Of a stretch of DNA of 64,000 nt, positions 37,266 through 45,490 are shown in pieces. The position numbers and the translations under genes were made by a program. The notes beneath the pieces were generated by a model that was not told where the DNA came from, did not search any database, and saw only the letters and a list, made by a program, of their open reading frames with translations. Within the stretch, counting starts at the first letter, position 1. Each line of letters begins with the position of its first letter. Where the stretch lies: NCBI GenBank assembly GCA_016719405.1, contig JADJZE010000002.1, positions 310,001 to 374,000 on the forward strand, given 5' to 3'. This DNA comes from Candidatus Aalborgicola lynettensis. Lineage in GTDB: Bacteria; Pseudomonadota; Gammaproteobacteria; Burkholderiales; Burkholderiaceae_C.

Positions 37266-38186
37266 CTACTGCCACTGCCAGGCGTACGCCAGGCCCAATA
37301 TGTTGCTGGTCTGCATAGGCACAACTTCGACTCCGTTGGGGCGGCTTACGGCGTCGTTGCGTTGCTGCCCCAGGGTGAGGGTTGCAAGACCGGACGCACC
37401 CACCGGCACGGAAAAACTGGTTTGCAGCGCACGCTGGATTTGCCCGAACACCGTGCTGGTGTGCTGCACCGTTGCGTGCACCGAGACGGCGGGCGTGGCC
37501 TGCCACTGCAGCCCGAGGGCGTGGCTGCGCTCGGAAAAGCCGGTCAGCCCCAAGGCGGCGCTGGTGCGCGGCACACGCAGCAACAGCAACGCGCGCGCCA
37601 TGGCCACGGGGTCCGAGCTGTACTGGGTGAAGCTGGTTTGCGCATCCCAGGCCCAGCCCGCTCGCAGGTCTTGCGACCAGCTCAGGGTCCAGCTTTGCTG
37701 GTCGGGCACCTGTCCGCTAAAGGCCAGGCTGCTGTCACGCAGGCCATTCAAGCCCCTGCGCCAGCCCAGGCCCAGGCTGGCGTCGCGCTCCCAGTGCGCC
37801 AGGTCGGCAACACGCACATGGACTTCTGCGGTTAGGCCTTGCGTGCGCAGCACCTCGTCTTGTGCCTGATCGGTTGTCAAGGCCACGGCCCACGCTGGTA
37901 CGACTTGCCACTGTGAGCGCAAGGAATGGTTGGTATCAGTTTCGCGGTTGCCGCTGCGCCCAGTACCCAGGCTGAGGTACAGATCCCAGCGATCCGCCTG
38001 CCCCATCCCGATACCCACCTGGTGCGCAACATGGTCGTCGGAACCACCGGTCAGGCTGTAGTCCACACCGCCTGCCAACGCCGTCACGGGCAGCAGGGTG
38101 ATGGCCATGCCGATGGCCACGCATTGCCACCGGACGACCGGGGTGCGCCGCGTGGCGGCGCAGAAGGCTAAGGGATTATTGGCCAT
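37266..38186 (-). CDS. Putative outer-membrane beta-barrel protein of unknown function
   Basis: 306 residues. A signal peptide (CVAIGMAITLLPVTALAG) is followed by alternating polar/hydrophobic strands (WDLYLSLGTG, SWTLSWSQDLRAGWAWDAQTSF, HALGLQWQ) and a C-terminus AYAWQWQ rich in aromatics, as in outer-membrane barrels. No named family recognised. The first 11 bp overlap the end of the FecR-domain gene, so the two are coupled and may work as a pair at the cell surface. The 270 bp upstream of the neighbouring glycosyltransferase (36996-37265) contain nothing recognisable. Confidence 0.65.
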   Translation of the reverse strand: MANNPLAFCAATRRTPVVRWQCVAIGMAITLLPVTALAGGVDYSLTGGSDDHVAHQVGIGMGQADRWDLYLSLGTGRSGNRETDTNHSLRSQWQVVPAWAVALTTDQAQDEVLRTQGLTAEVHVRVADLAHWERDASLGLGWRRGLNGLRDSSLAFSGQVPDQQSWTLSWSQDLRAGWAWDAQTSFTQYSSDPVAMARALLLLRVPRTSAALGLTGFSERSHALGLQWQATPAVSVHATVQHTSTVFGQIQRALQTSFSVPVGASGLATLTLGQQRNDAVSRPNGVEVVPMQTSNILGLAYAWQWQ

Positions 38187-39015
38187 GGGGACGTGTTTTG
38201 TGTTTGCGGCGCAATTGTCGTTTCAACGCCTCGCGCTGGGCGGGCGCCAGGCGCTGCATGCGTTCGCGCAGAGCCTGCAGCTTTTCCGGGTGTTGTGCCA
38301 GGGCCTCTTGCAAACGCTGCAATACCACGGCGCGGCGTTGTTCAACCCGCTCTTCCAACAGCAACTTGCGGCGCAAAAAGAAGCCCGGGCGCACGTCCAT
38401 ACGCCGGGGCGCTGCCTCTTGGGCCGATTCCACAATCCCGTCTTCACCGGCCTGCAGTTCCAGCGCGTCTCCGGCGCGGTTGCGCAGCACGGTGGCGCCT
38501 TCGTGCACGCTGTCGTAGGTGCCTGCCACGTCGTTTTCTTCCGCATCCAGCAGCACCGTTACTTCATGGTCGGTGCCGCGAATGCCCACGGTGGCCGTGG
38601 GGGTTGTGATCCGGTAGCCCCCGGCATTGAACTGGCCAATCCAGCCGGTAATGGAGCGCAAAGCACCTTGCAGCAAGTTCAACTCCATGCGCGCCTCAGT
38701 CCCCTTGGCGGCGTTGTACTGGGCGATCGTAAAGTGGGTCTGTGGCCGAATGGCCAGCATGCCGCCATCGGCCATGTCCAGGTGGGTTTCGCTGCCGGTG
38801 CTGGTGATGATGGTAGCGCCCACCTGCACCGTCTGCCCCTCGCGCAGCGGCTGTGCGGGCACATCGGGCGCCAGGTACTGGGCCTGCCCCAGCAGTTTTT
38901 CGACCGTGCCAGCCACTTGCGCTGCGGCCGTGTGCGACAGGCCCACACAAAAAGCCACCACCAGGCACAGGCGCCGTATTTGCCACAAGAAACTTCGCCG
39001 CTGCGTGGGTGGCAT
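38176..39015 (-). CDS. FecR-domain protein, exported
   Basis: 279 residues. A signal peptide (LCLVVAFCVGLSHTAAAQ) precedes a FecR domain: GQTVQVGATIITSTGSETHLDMADGGMLAIRP, then GGYRITTPTATVGIRGTDHEV, the usual core. The last ~90 residues are a highly charged coiled coil (RRKLLLEERVEQRRAVVLQRL...). This is the stand-alone periplasmic form rather than an anti-sigma factor: there is no membrane segment after the signal and no ECF sigma gene nearby. Translationally coupled to the barrel protein. Confidence 0.85.
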   Translation of the reverse strand: MPPTQRRSFLWQIRRLCLVVAFCVGLSHTAAAQVAGTVEKLLGQAQYLAPDVPAQPLREGQTVQVGATIITSTGSETHLDMADGGMLAIRPQTHFTIAQYNAAKGTEARMELNLLQGALRSITGWIGQFNAGGYRITTPTATVGIRGTDHEVTVLLDAEENDVAGTYDSVHEGATVLRNRAGDALELQAGEDGIVESAQEAAPRRMDVRPGFFLRRKLLLEERVEQRRAVVLQRLQEALAQHPEKLQALRERMQRLAPAQREALKRQLRRKHKTRPHGQ

Positions 39016-39128
39016 TTTTTGAACTCCGGGAAAACAGGGGGAGGAAACAGAAATTCAAGCGCGCAGCGCCAAGTATGGCACGGGCTGGGCGGGCCGAAAA
39101 TCGCACGCTACCGTCATGCACGCGTTGA

Positions 39129-39235
39129 CGCCCACGGCCAGGGTGTGCGGTACTTTTTGCCCGCGTTGGGTAACGACTGTGGTCGTCGCGCGCCTTGCTC
39201 AGTTCGGTTACCAGCTTGATGCGCCGCGCCGCAGC
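39129..39235 (-). pseudogene. uvrA 3'-region fragment F0
   Basis: GTGTGCGGTACTTTTTGCCC and the bases to 39235 match the stretch of uvrA encoding KLVTELSKVRDDITKRGQKV (main gene about 49097-49190). There are several substitutions and small indels, and a deletion joins GCCCACGG directly to CAGGGTG. It marks the left edge of the uvrA-tail array. No reading frame survives. Confidence 0.8.
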
Positions 39236-39289
39236 CTTGTCGAACGGTTCACATAAAATTCTCCTGTTGAAGCCTCTGGGTAATTTACG

Positions 39290-39583
39290 ATGAAAGTGAT
39301 TCTGATAATCACCCTTGCTCTCGCTGCGTTGGCGCCCGCGTTCGGCGCTGAAATGGTTCGCTGTACGGCCGCCGACAAGAGCTACAGCTACCTTCGCAAG
39401 CCGCCTTGCCCCATGGCCACCGACGTTCAGACGCAGGTTTCCGCCACCAAACCGCTGATGGCGCGCGAGCCATCTCACAAGGGGCCTGTGAAGTGCACAT
39501 CGCACGACGGCAAGCGCGAATCCATCCAATCTGGCAATTGTGCAGACCCGACCGACTACCAGCAGAGGCTAGGTGATCGATGA
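39290..39583 (+). CDS. Small exported cysteine-containing protein
   Basis: 97 residues with a clear signal peptide (MKVILIITLALAALAPAFGA). The mature part of ~78 residues has four cysteines (VRCTAADK, PPCPMA, VKCTSH, GNCADP) that could form two disulfides. Resembles no family I can name with confidence. A short ribosome site precedes it, and the ankyrin gene follows 30 bp later on the same strand, so they form one accessory module between uvrA fragments F0 and F1. Confidence 0.7.
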   Translation: MKVILIITLALAALAPAFGAEMVRCTAADKSYSYLRKPPCPMATDVQTQVSATKPLMAREPSHKGPVKCTSHDGKRESIQSGNCADPTDYQQRLGDR

Positions 39584-39613
39584 AGTTCGCCGGTACCTAA
39601 CGGGAGTAAAACA

Positions 39614-40789
39614 ATGCAAGCACGTGTCGTCGTCGGCGTTGCAGTCGTTTTGATTACCCTGGGCTTGCTCTTCAAGTGCAGCGGTGTGCCGAACCCGCCT
39701 GAGCAACACTCGGAGCCGCCTCCAACTACTCCTCGGCAACCTTCGGTGGCAAGTGCGCCGACCACTGATTGCACCCCTGCTCCGGCTTCGATTGCCCACG
39801 CGCAGCGCACGCCAACCGAAGACGGGCTGAAGCTGACCATGGCAGCGAGCTCCGGCAACACGCAGGCCGTGGCAGCACTCCTCGCGAAAGGTATCCCCAT
39901 CGATTCGACACGGGAAGTCGGCTGGACGGCGATGTATGTCGCTGCGGTGAACGATCACCTTCCCATGGCGCAGTTTCTGGTGAACGCCGGCGCCGATGCA
40001 GACATGCCGAATGTGGACGGAACGCGCCCGCTCGGCGCGGCGCGCAACCGACCGATGGCCGAGTTCCTTCTCGCGCAAGGGGCCGATGTTCGAGCGGCGA
40101 ACGATCTTGGTGCCACCGCCTTGCATCAGGCCATCGATAACGACGCAATGGAGGTCGCCGCACTCCTGCTTTCTCGCGGAGCCGCCGTGGACGCCCGCCA
40201 GTTCGGTTGTCAAACCGCATTGCATCTGGCGGCTTCCAAGGAGCGCACCGACCTGTTGCAACTGTTGCTGGATCACGGCGTGAACCTCAACCTGCGTGAC
40301 TCGGAGGGCCGGACGGCTCTATTCCTCGCAATCGAAAAAGAGCGCGGCGAGTCGGCCCAGCTTCTGGTTAAGCGCGGCGCGGACGTCAACGTCGCGAACG
40401 ACGGGAGCATCACCCCGCTGATGAGAGCCCTCTACACGCGCAATGAAGACCTTGCCGCATTTCTCATCTCCGCTGGTGCCGACGTCAAGAAGATGACACC
40501 CAAAGGCGAGACGGCACTGCATGTCGCATCAAGCTATGCAAGTCTGCGCACGGTGCGCCTGCTGCTGGACCACGGCGCCGAGGTCAATCCCACGGCAACA
40601 GAGGACAGCGGAAGTCCGCTTGAATGGGCGGAGCATCGCGGTAGCCCTGGCGTCGCGCAGCTACTGCGTGACCGTGGCGCAGCGACCCAGAATTACAGCT
40701 GTACCTTCGACACCAAGACCTACCACAAGGGCACGCAACGGCGCGGGGCTTGTCCGCAAGGATGGGTCGCCGAGAAGATCGACGGCTGA
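39614..40789 (+). CDS. Membrane-anchored ankyrin-repeat protein
   Basis: 391 residues. An N-terminal hydrophobic anchor (VVVGVAVVLITLGLLF, then KCSG) is followed by a Pro/Thr-rich spacer and about eight ankyrin repeats from residue ~75 to ~355 (for example GWTAMYVAAVNDHLPMAQFL, ALHQAIDNDAMEVAALLL, TALHLAASKERTDLLQLLL). A short cysteine-bearing C-terminal motif (NYSCTFD ... RGACPQGW) ends it. Ankyrin repeats bind proteins; the anchor suggests that they face the periplasm. Downstream of the small exported protein in the same module. Confidence 0.88.
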   Translation: MQARVVVGVAVVLITLGLLFKCSGVPNPPEQHSEPPPTTPRQPSVASAPTTDCTPAPASIAHAQRTPTEDGLKLTMAASSGNTQAVAALLAKGIPIDSTREVGWTAMYVAAVNDHLPMAQFLVNAGADADMPNVDGTRPLGAARNRPMAEFLLAQGADVRAANDLGATALHQAIDNDAMEVAALLLSRGAAVDARQFGCQTALHLAASKERTDLLQLLLDHGVNLNLRDSEGRTALFLAIEKERGESAQLLVKRGADVNVANDGSITPLMRALYTRNEDLAAFLISAGADVKKMTPKGETALHVASSYASLRTVRLLLDHGAEVNPTATEDSGSPLEWAEHRGSPGVAQLLRDRGAATQNYSCTFDTKTYHKGTQRRGACPQGWVAEKIDG

Positions 40790-40863
40790 AAGTTGCGTTG
40801 CTGTGTCGTACGCGTAATCACACGCGCGCGGCCTTGCCCACGCGGGCACTCATTCACTCCTGA

Positions 40864-40919
40864 ATTGATAGCTGCCTGCGCACGCCAAACGTGCGCAAAA
40901 GCACTATTTTGTTCACAAA
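40864..40919. repeat. Dispersed repeat copy R3, next to uvrA fragment F1
   Basis: TTGATAGCTGCCTGCGCACG-CCAAA-CGTGCGCA: an 8-bp perfect hairpin (TGCGCACG/CGTGCGCA) in the dispersed element. It sits immediately beyond the uvrA stop codon of fragment F1, in the same relative position as R4 beside F2. Confidence 0.75.
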
Positions 40920-40926
40920 CCCAGCG

Positions 40927-41651
40927 TCAACCCCGCCCCAGCACCGCCGCCAATTCCCGACCGGTGTGCGTACCCAGCGCCACCAGCGCCTCGGGTGTGC
41001 CCGCCGCCACAATGCGCCCGCCACCCGTGCCGCCCTCAGGCCCCAGGTCGATGATCCAGTCGCTCTCGGCAATCACATTCAGGTCGTGTTCAATTACCAC
41101 CACGCTGTGCCCGGCGTTGACCAGGCGGTACAGCACGTGAATGAACTTTTCCACATCGGCCATGTGCAGGCCTACGGTGGGTTCGTCCAGCACGTACAGG
41201 GTGTGCGGTACTTTTTGCCCGCGTTTGGTGATGTCGTCGCGCACCTTGCTCAGCTCCGTCACCAGCTTGATGCGCTGCGCCTCGCCGCCGCTGAGGGTGG
41301 GTGAGGGTTGGCCCAGCGTAAGGTAGCCCAGGCCCACGTCTTTGAGCAGTTGCAGCGGGTGGGCAATGGATGGCATGGCGGCGAAGAAGTCGACCGCCTC
41401 GTCCACCTCCATTTGCAGCACATCGCCAATGTTTTTGCCGCGCCAGGTGACGGCCTGCGTTTCGGGGTTGAAGCGCGCGCCTTTGCAGGTTTCGCACAGC
41501 ACTTTCACATCGGGCAAAAAGCTCATGCCGATAGTGCGGATGCCCTGCCCTTCGCAGCCGGGGCAACGGCCTTCGCCGGTGTTGAAACTGAAGCGGTTGG
41601 CCGCGTATCCGCGTGCCTTGGCTTCCAGCGTGTCGGCGAACAGTTTGCGGA
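40927..41651 (-). pseudogene. uvrA 3'-terminal fragment F1 (last ~240 codons, still open)
   Basis: An unbroken frame reading LRKLFADTLEAKARGYAANR through the zinc-site CPGCEGQG/CETCKGARF, LSGGEAQRIKL, DEPTVGLH, the H-loop HSVVVIEHDLNV and the true UvrA C-terminus ending GRELAAVLGRG. It is nearly identical to codons at 49010-49560 of the main gene but also keeps the 3' part that the main gene has lost. Homology stops abruptly at 41651. It lacks the Walker A half, so cannot act alone; not a complete gene. Confidence 0.92.
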
Positions 41652-41847
41652 GCAAAATTCAAATCAGGCGAGTTTGTAAAACCTCAAGCCTGAATTTCTT
41701 TTTTGGATACGCTATTCGCATTCGGTCGCCATTTTTACGTTTTTCATCCCGCTACCAACTTGGATGCGTCGTGGTTCCATGACTGCGTCCGATAAAATTG
41801 CCTGTACGTCCACCCAAAAATATTGTTCGATTACTGAGGAGCTTTCT

Positions 41848-42702
41848 TTGAGCCATTACGCAGTCAACCATGCGCCGAGAAATTCTGTGCGCGTCATACG
41901 CAGTCTCAGCATGATTGGAGTTGCGTTGTTCGTAGCGGCATGTGGCTCTGTATCAACATCGGGATACATCGCTAGGCTCAGTCCGCCTTCGCCGGACCAA
42001 TTCAATTCGCCTGTGGATTTTGCCAAGGCATACACGGGAGGGGCAGACTCTACGAGTTCCGACGGTATTCGATCAACTAGTACCCGAATGTGTGGGGTGC
42101 TCTTCGGAGAGCCAAGGAAGGCTTTGTATCGTAAAGGCGCTGAGAGCATTTGCGCGCGGCAAGGCGGGGTTTTCGATTACCAAATGTGCATGGACGAAAG
42201 TGAGGACACCATAATTTTTATAGCTGGTACCCACGATACGCCGTCAGAGGAGCGGTTATGCAATAGAGAACTTGAGGACTTCTATGTTGTCGCAATAGAG
42301 CCTGTTCCCGCAGTTCAACGAAGTGAGTTTACTGCGCTGATGGACAAGCTAGGATATAAGACAAGAACCGCATTGAGCGCAGAGGTGCAGCGGAAACGTG
42401 CTGCTGATGCGGAAGAACAAGTCCGCCACAACGCTGCGGCGATTGCGGCACAAAACCGTCATAATGCCGCCGCTGCGGAAGCGCGGAATCGTTTGCTGGT
42501 TGGTGGTGTCGAATTCCGTAGGTCCATCAAGATTGGTGACAAGAGCAACTGTGGGCCTGTCATCGAGATCCGACAAAAGTTGGCTAAGGTCTACCGTCCG
42601 GTTGAAAACTATGGGAGCGAACACTGGTTAGAAATTGACACCCTTTTCCCTGAAGGTTCAACATGCAGTTTCTTCAACGGTCGGTACCAACCACCTAGGT
42701 AA
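41848..42702 (+). CDS. Putative lipoprotein of unknown function
   Basis: 284 residues from a TTG at 41848, chosen because GAGGAG lies six bases before it. A basic N-terminus (RSVRVIRSLS type) leads to the lipobox VAAC-GS near residue 35. The mature part has conserved-looking cysteines (STRMCGV, ESICARQ, YQMCMD) and an alanine/asparagine-rich heptad stretch (RHNAAAIAAQNRHNAAAAEARNR, about residues 190-215). No family recognised. The DNA has lower GC than the window average. The gap to the next gene (42703-42966) holds nothing recognisable except a G9 run. Confidence 0.7.
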   Translation: MSHYAVNHAPRNSVRVIRSLSMIGVALFVAACGSVSTSGYIARLSPPSPDQFNSPVDFAKAYTGGADSTSSDGIRSTSTRMCGVLFGEPRKALYRKGAESICARQGGVFDYQMCMDESEDTIIFIAGTHDTPSEERLCNRELEDFYVVAIEPVPAVQRSEFTALMDKLGYKTRTALSAEVQRKRAADAEEQVRHNAAAIAAQNRHNAAAAEARNRLLVGGVEFRRSIKIGDKSNCGPVIEIRQKLAKVYRPVENYGSEHWLEIDTLFPEGSTCSFFNGRYQPPR

Positions 42703-42947
42703 CCCAGAGCAAGCAAGTATGTCCGCCGAAGTATTCATCGTCCGATCTGCTGCGTTGCAATTACGCGTCGTGTATTTACGGAGGCTCTGAATTACTCCCT
42801 GCGCGTTGCTTCAGCGCGGGCGGCCTCTGCGGCGTTGCATTTCTTGCCAATAACACGAGTTATTGGCTGCAAAACGGTGCACTGCATCCTATCCTGATCC
42901 GCGCTACCACAGTTGCACCAGATTTATGCAGAGCATTCATAGTATTC

Positions 42948-42956
42948 GGGGGGGGG
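42948..42956. repeat. Run of nine G upstream of a gene start
   Basis: Nine consecutive G, ending 10 bases before the ATG at 42967 and so overlapping the position of the ribosome-binding site. Such a homopolymer can change length by slippage and alter expression; that is a possibility, not shown. Confidence 0.9.
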
Positions 42957-42966
42957 TAATAATTTG

Positions 42967-43998
42967 ATGTTTATGAATATAGTACGAAGCGTCGCCATAG
43001 TTGGATTCTGCTGTCAAATGACGCATGTTGCTTTGGCAGCATCTGGCTGTGCAACGGTGATTGATATCACGGCTGTTAATAAGCCGCCGATGGCTGATAT
43101 TTACAGGTTGGACAAAAGAGGTATTGCAACAGGCGGCGTAGTTGCGCAGATGCTGACTTCGTTCACACCTCTTGGGGTTTTTGCTTCTGCCGCAGCTGAC
43201 ACGACCGTAGAAGTTGCAGGATCTGCGATTCGCCGTAGTGCGACAGAAGCAGAGCGTGCGCAAGAATTAGCCAGCCAAAAATGGGATGACGTCTTTGAGG
43301 TTTCTTATAAGCCGGATTATGGAGGAGTGATAGCAATAATCATCCGTGAATCTGAAATTAAGCGGTATAGCTTGGAAAAAAATTCTCGGGTCGTGATGTT
43401 TGATCCCGCGCATGACATTGTATTTACGACGGATGATGGAAAAAAAGTGACCCGAACCCGACCAAGTATCGAGGTTCCTCGTTCTGGACTATGGACAACG
43501 AAACAGGTTATTCCGATACCCGTGACGAGCGAGTTGACAGAGGATTACAAAAAATTCTGTTACGCGGGTCAAGCAGGGCCAAACTATCGGTCAATGAGTG
43601 GGCCCTGGAAATTCAAGGAGTACAAGCAACCATACTTAACCAATGACGAAATTGACGAGGTTTGGCAGATGATTAACACGCTTCGGTCTGATTTGAAGGA
43701 TAGATCGCAAGGCACAGATGTTGAAAGGAATCAAACTGCAATAGACCTACAAGTGATTGAAGTGGCAAACAGTCGTCTGTGGAAATACAGGTTCACTCTA
43801 AATGGAAGATCTGAACATGACTTAATTGCGCATGACAAAAGAATTGCATTGCAATCTCAAAAACTCAATGATCTCAAGCAAAGCGCGGGATTGGATACGT
43901 CGTTTGGAATCGATGATTGGCTTGGTTTTGTCAATAAAAGTATTAAGGCGAGGGAGCAAGAGTACTTGGCAGGTAATGCAAAAAGTTCGACAAATTAA
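42967..43998 (+). CDS. Exported protein of unknown function, AT-richer than its surroundings
   Basis: 343 residues from the ATG at 42967 (a TTG three bases earlier is less likely). Signal peptide: MFMNIVRSVAIVGFCCQMTHVALAAS. The mature protein contains a glycine/alanine hydrophobic patch (GGVVAQMLTSFTPLGVFASAAADTTVEVAG), a DUF-like beta region (GVIAIIIRESEIKRYSLEKNSRVVM), and a helical C-terminus. I do not recognise a family. Codon use is visibly less GC-biased than in flagellar or uvrA genes, which suggests acquisition from another source. Forms a module with the lipoprotein gene between uvrA fragments F1 and F2. Confidence 0.7.
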   Translation: MFMNIVRSVAIVGFCCQMTHVALAASGCATVIDITAVNKPPMADIYRLDKRGIATGGVVAQMLTSFTPLGVFASAAADTTVEVAGSAIRRSATEAERAQELASQKWDDVFEVSYKPDYGGVIAIIIRESEIKRYSLEKNSRVVMFDPAHDIVFTTDDGKKVTRTRPSIEVPRSGLWTTKQVIPIPVTSELTEDYKKFCYAGQAGPNYRSMSGPWKFKEYKQPYLTNDEIDEVWQMINTLRSDLKDRSQGTDVERNQTAIDLQVIEVANSRLWKYRFTLNGRSEHDLIAHDKRIALQSQKLNDLKQSAGLDTSFGIDDWLGFVNKSIKAREQEYLAGNAKSSTN

Positions 43999-44185
43999 AA
44001 CGTCGTCTGCATCCTGGATTCGCGTAATTTCGCTGCTCAATGGCTGGCCTGCTGGTCTCCCCTGTCAACGCTTCGATGTACACCTCGCGATGTGCAACGC
44101 ATGACTCGGGGCCAGAGTGAATTCGCTATTTCTTCCCTGTATTGAACTTTCATCAACTACGATTTACCGGCTTTCGCTGGCGCAC

Positions 44186-44233
44186 TAGCTACCTGCGCAC
44201 GCCAGACCTGCGCAAAGGCACTATTTGATTCAC
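44186..44233. repeat. Dispersed repeat copy R4, next to uvrA fragment F2
   Basis: CTAGCTACCTGCGCACGCC, then GACCTGCGCAAAGGCACTAT. Closely similar to R3 and at the same position relative to the uvrA stop codon. Confidence 0.75.
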
Positions 44234-44242
44234 AACCCAGCG

Positions 44243-44440
44243 TCAATGCCGCCCCAACACCCCCGCCAGCGCTACCCCGGTATGCGTACCCAGCGCCACC
44301 AGCGCCTCGGGCGTGCCCGCCGCCACCACTTGCCCACCGCCCGTGCCGCCCTCAGGCCCCAGGTCGATGATCCAGTCGCTTTCGTCTGGTCTACTTCGAG
44401 CGCGCGGTCTACGGCCTCGAAGCCGCTAACGCACTGGCGC
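44243..44440 (-). pseudogene. uvrA 3' fragment F2 with internal deletion
   Basis: Bases 44243-44392 match the last ~50 codons of uvrA, including the stop codon. They then join directly to 44395-44440, which match a part of uvrA ~1 kb further upstream (encoding FEPVDRVLEVDQT, main gene near 49620-49660). So one copy of the uvrA tail has lost its middle. The remaining sequence to 44554 holds only the promoter region of the next gene. Confidence 0.85.
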
Positions 44441-44554
44441 ACCCCAACCATGCCGCATGCGCTCCTCTGGCTTGCAGCAGCAAAACTATTGCAGTGCAAA
44501 TAGCAAACTGGAACTTAATCGCACCAATCGTTCGATTCGTGCTAAATTATCCGC

Positions 44555-44806
44555 ATGCAAACCTTTACAGCCAACCAAGCCAAAACCCAATTCGGCCAAT
44601 TCATTGACTTGGCCCAGCGCGAGCCTGTGCGTGTGATGCGACGCGACCGGGTGGTGGGGGTCATGGTGTCGGCCCAGGACTTTGAGGCCATGCGCGCTTT
44701 TTACGCCAATCGCTTGCAACACACGCTGGTCGAGTCCGCCAGCCACGCGCAAGCGGCCGGACTCACCCCGGATGCACTGGAAGAGTTATTGCGTGACGAG
44801 TCCTGA
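44555..44806 (+). CDS. Phd/YefM-family antitoxin
   Basis: 83 residues: QTFTANQAKTQFGQFIDLAQREPVRVMRRDRVVGVMVSAQDFE is the Phd fold that binds DNA and neutralises a toxin through its C-terminal helix (GLTPDALEELLRDES). Stops 2 bp before the PIN toxin gene, so it is the antitoxin of that pair and probably autoregulates the operon. Confidence 0.9.
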   Translation: MQTFTANQAKTQFGQFIDLAQREPVRVMRRDRVVGVMVSAQDFEAMRAFYANRLQHTLVESASHAQAAGLTPDALEELLRDES

Positions 44807-44808
44807 GG

Positions 44809-45237
44809 ATGGTGCAGATTCTCAGCCTGGTGCTGGACACCAATGTGCTCATCAGTGCGGCACTCTCGGCGCAGGGGGCACCGGCGCAGTTGCTGCGCCG
44901 GGTGCTGCAAGACCATCGGCTGGTGTTCTCACAGCCCACGTTTGACGAACTGCACACCCGGTTGTACCGCCCCAAATTTGACCGTTACCTGACGCTGGAG
45001 TTGCGCCAGCGCCTGCTGCACGACTTCAACGCCAGCGCCCACTGGGTCGAATTGGCAGCACACCCCTCCTATTGCCGCGATCCGGACGACGACCAATTCA
45101 TCGCCACGGCGCTGCAGGCACAGGCCGATGCGCTGGTAAGTGGTGACAAGGACTTGTTGGAAGCCCCCCCGATGCCGGATTTGCGCATCCTGACGCCCGC
45201 ACAGACGCTGGCGTGGCTGAGTCCAGCGGCAACCTGA
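44809..45237 (+). CDS. PIN-domain toxin (VapC-like, PIN_3 group)
   Basis: 142 residues. PIN acidic residues: LDTNVLISA near the start, DELHTRLYRPKF in the middle, CRDPDDDQFIATAL and GDKDLL near the end; together these bind the metal ion of a ribonuclease. Paired with the antitoxin just upstream. Ends 10 bp before uvrA fragment F3. Confidence 0.9.
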   Translation: MVQILSLVLDTNVLISAALSAQGAPAQLLRRVLQDHRLVFSQPTFDELHTRLYRPKFDRYLTLELRQRLLHDFNASAHWVELAAHPSYCRDPDDDQFIATALQAQADALVSGDKDLLEAPPMPDLRILTPAQTLAWLSPAAT

Positions 45238-45247
45238 ATTCCCGGCA

Positions 45248-45490
45248 TCACGCCCGCCCCAGCACCCCCGCCAGCGCCACACCCGTGTGCGTGCCCAGCG
45301 CCACCAGTGCCTCGGGCGTGCCCGCAGCCACAATGCGCCCGCCGCCGGTGCCGCCTTCGGGCCCCAGGTCAATGATCCAGTCGCTCTCGGCAATCACGTC
45401 CAGGTCGTGTTCGATGACGACCACGCTGTGCCCGGCGTTGACCAAGCGGTGCAGCACGTGGATGAGTTTTTCCACATCGGCCATATGCAG
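45248..45490 (-). pseudogene. uvrA 3' fragment F3, left part
   Basis: Encodes MADVEKLIHVLHRLVNAGHSVVVIEHDLDV through the UvrA C-terminus ending GVALAGVLGRA and stop. It is one uvrA-tail copy cut in two by an inserted element at GLH|MADV. The rest of the copy is at 47418-47846. Confidence 0.9.

Noticed and set aside
40927..41651. F1 as a stand-alone functional UvrA-like protein
   Set aside because: It lacks Walker A and has no ribosome site of its own; homology to uvrA begins abruptly in mid-domain.
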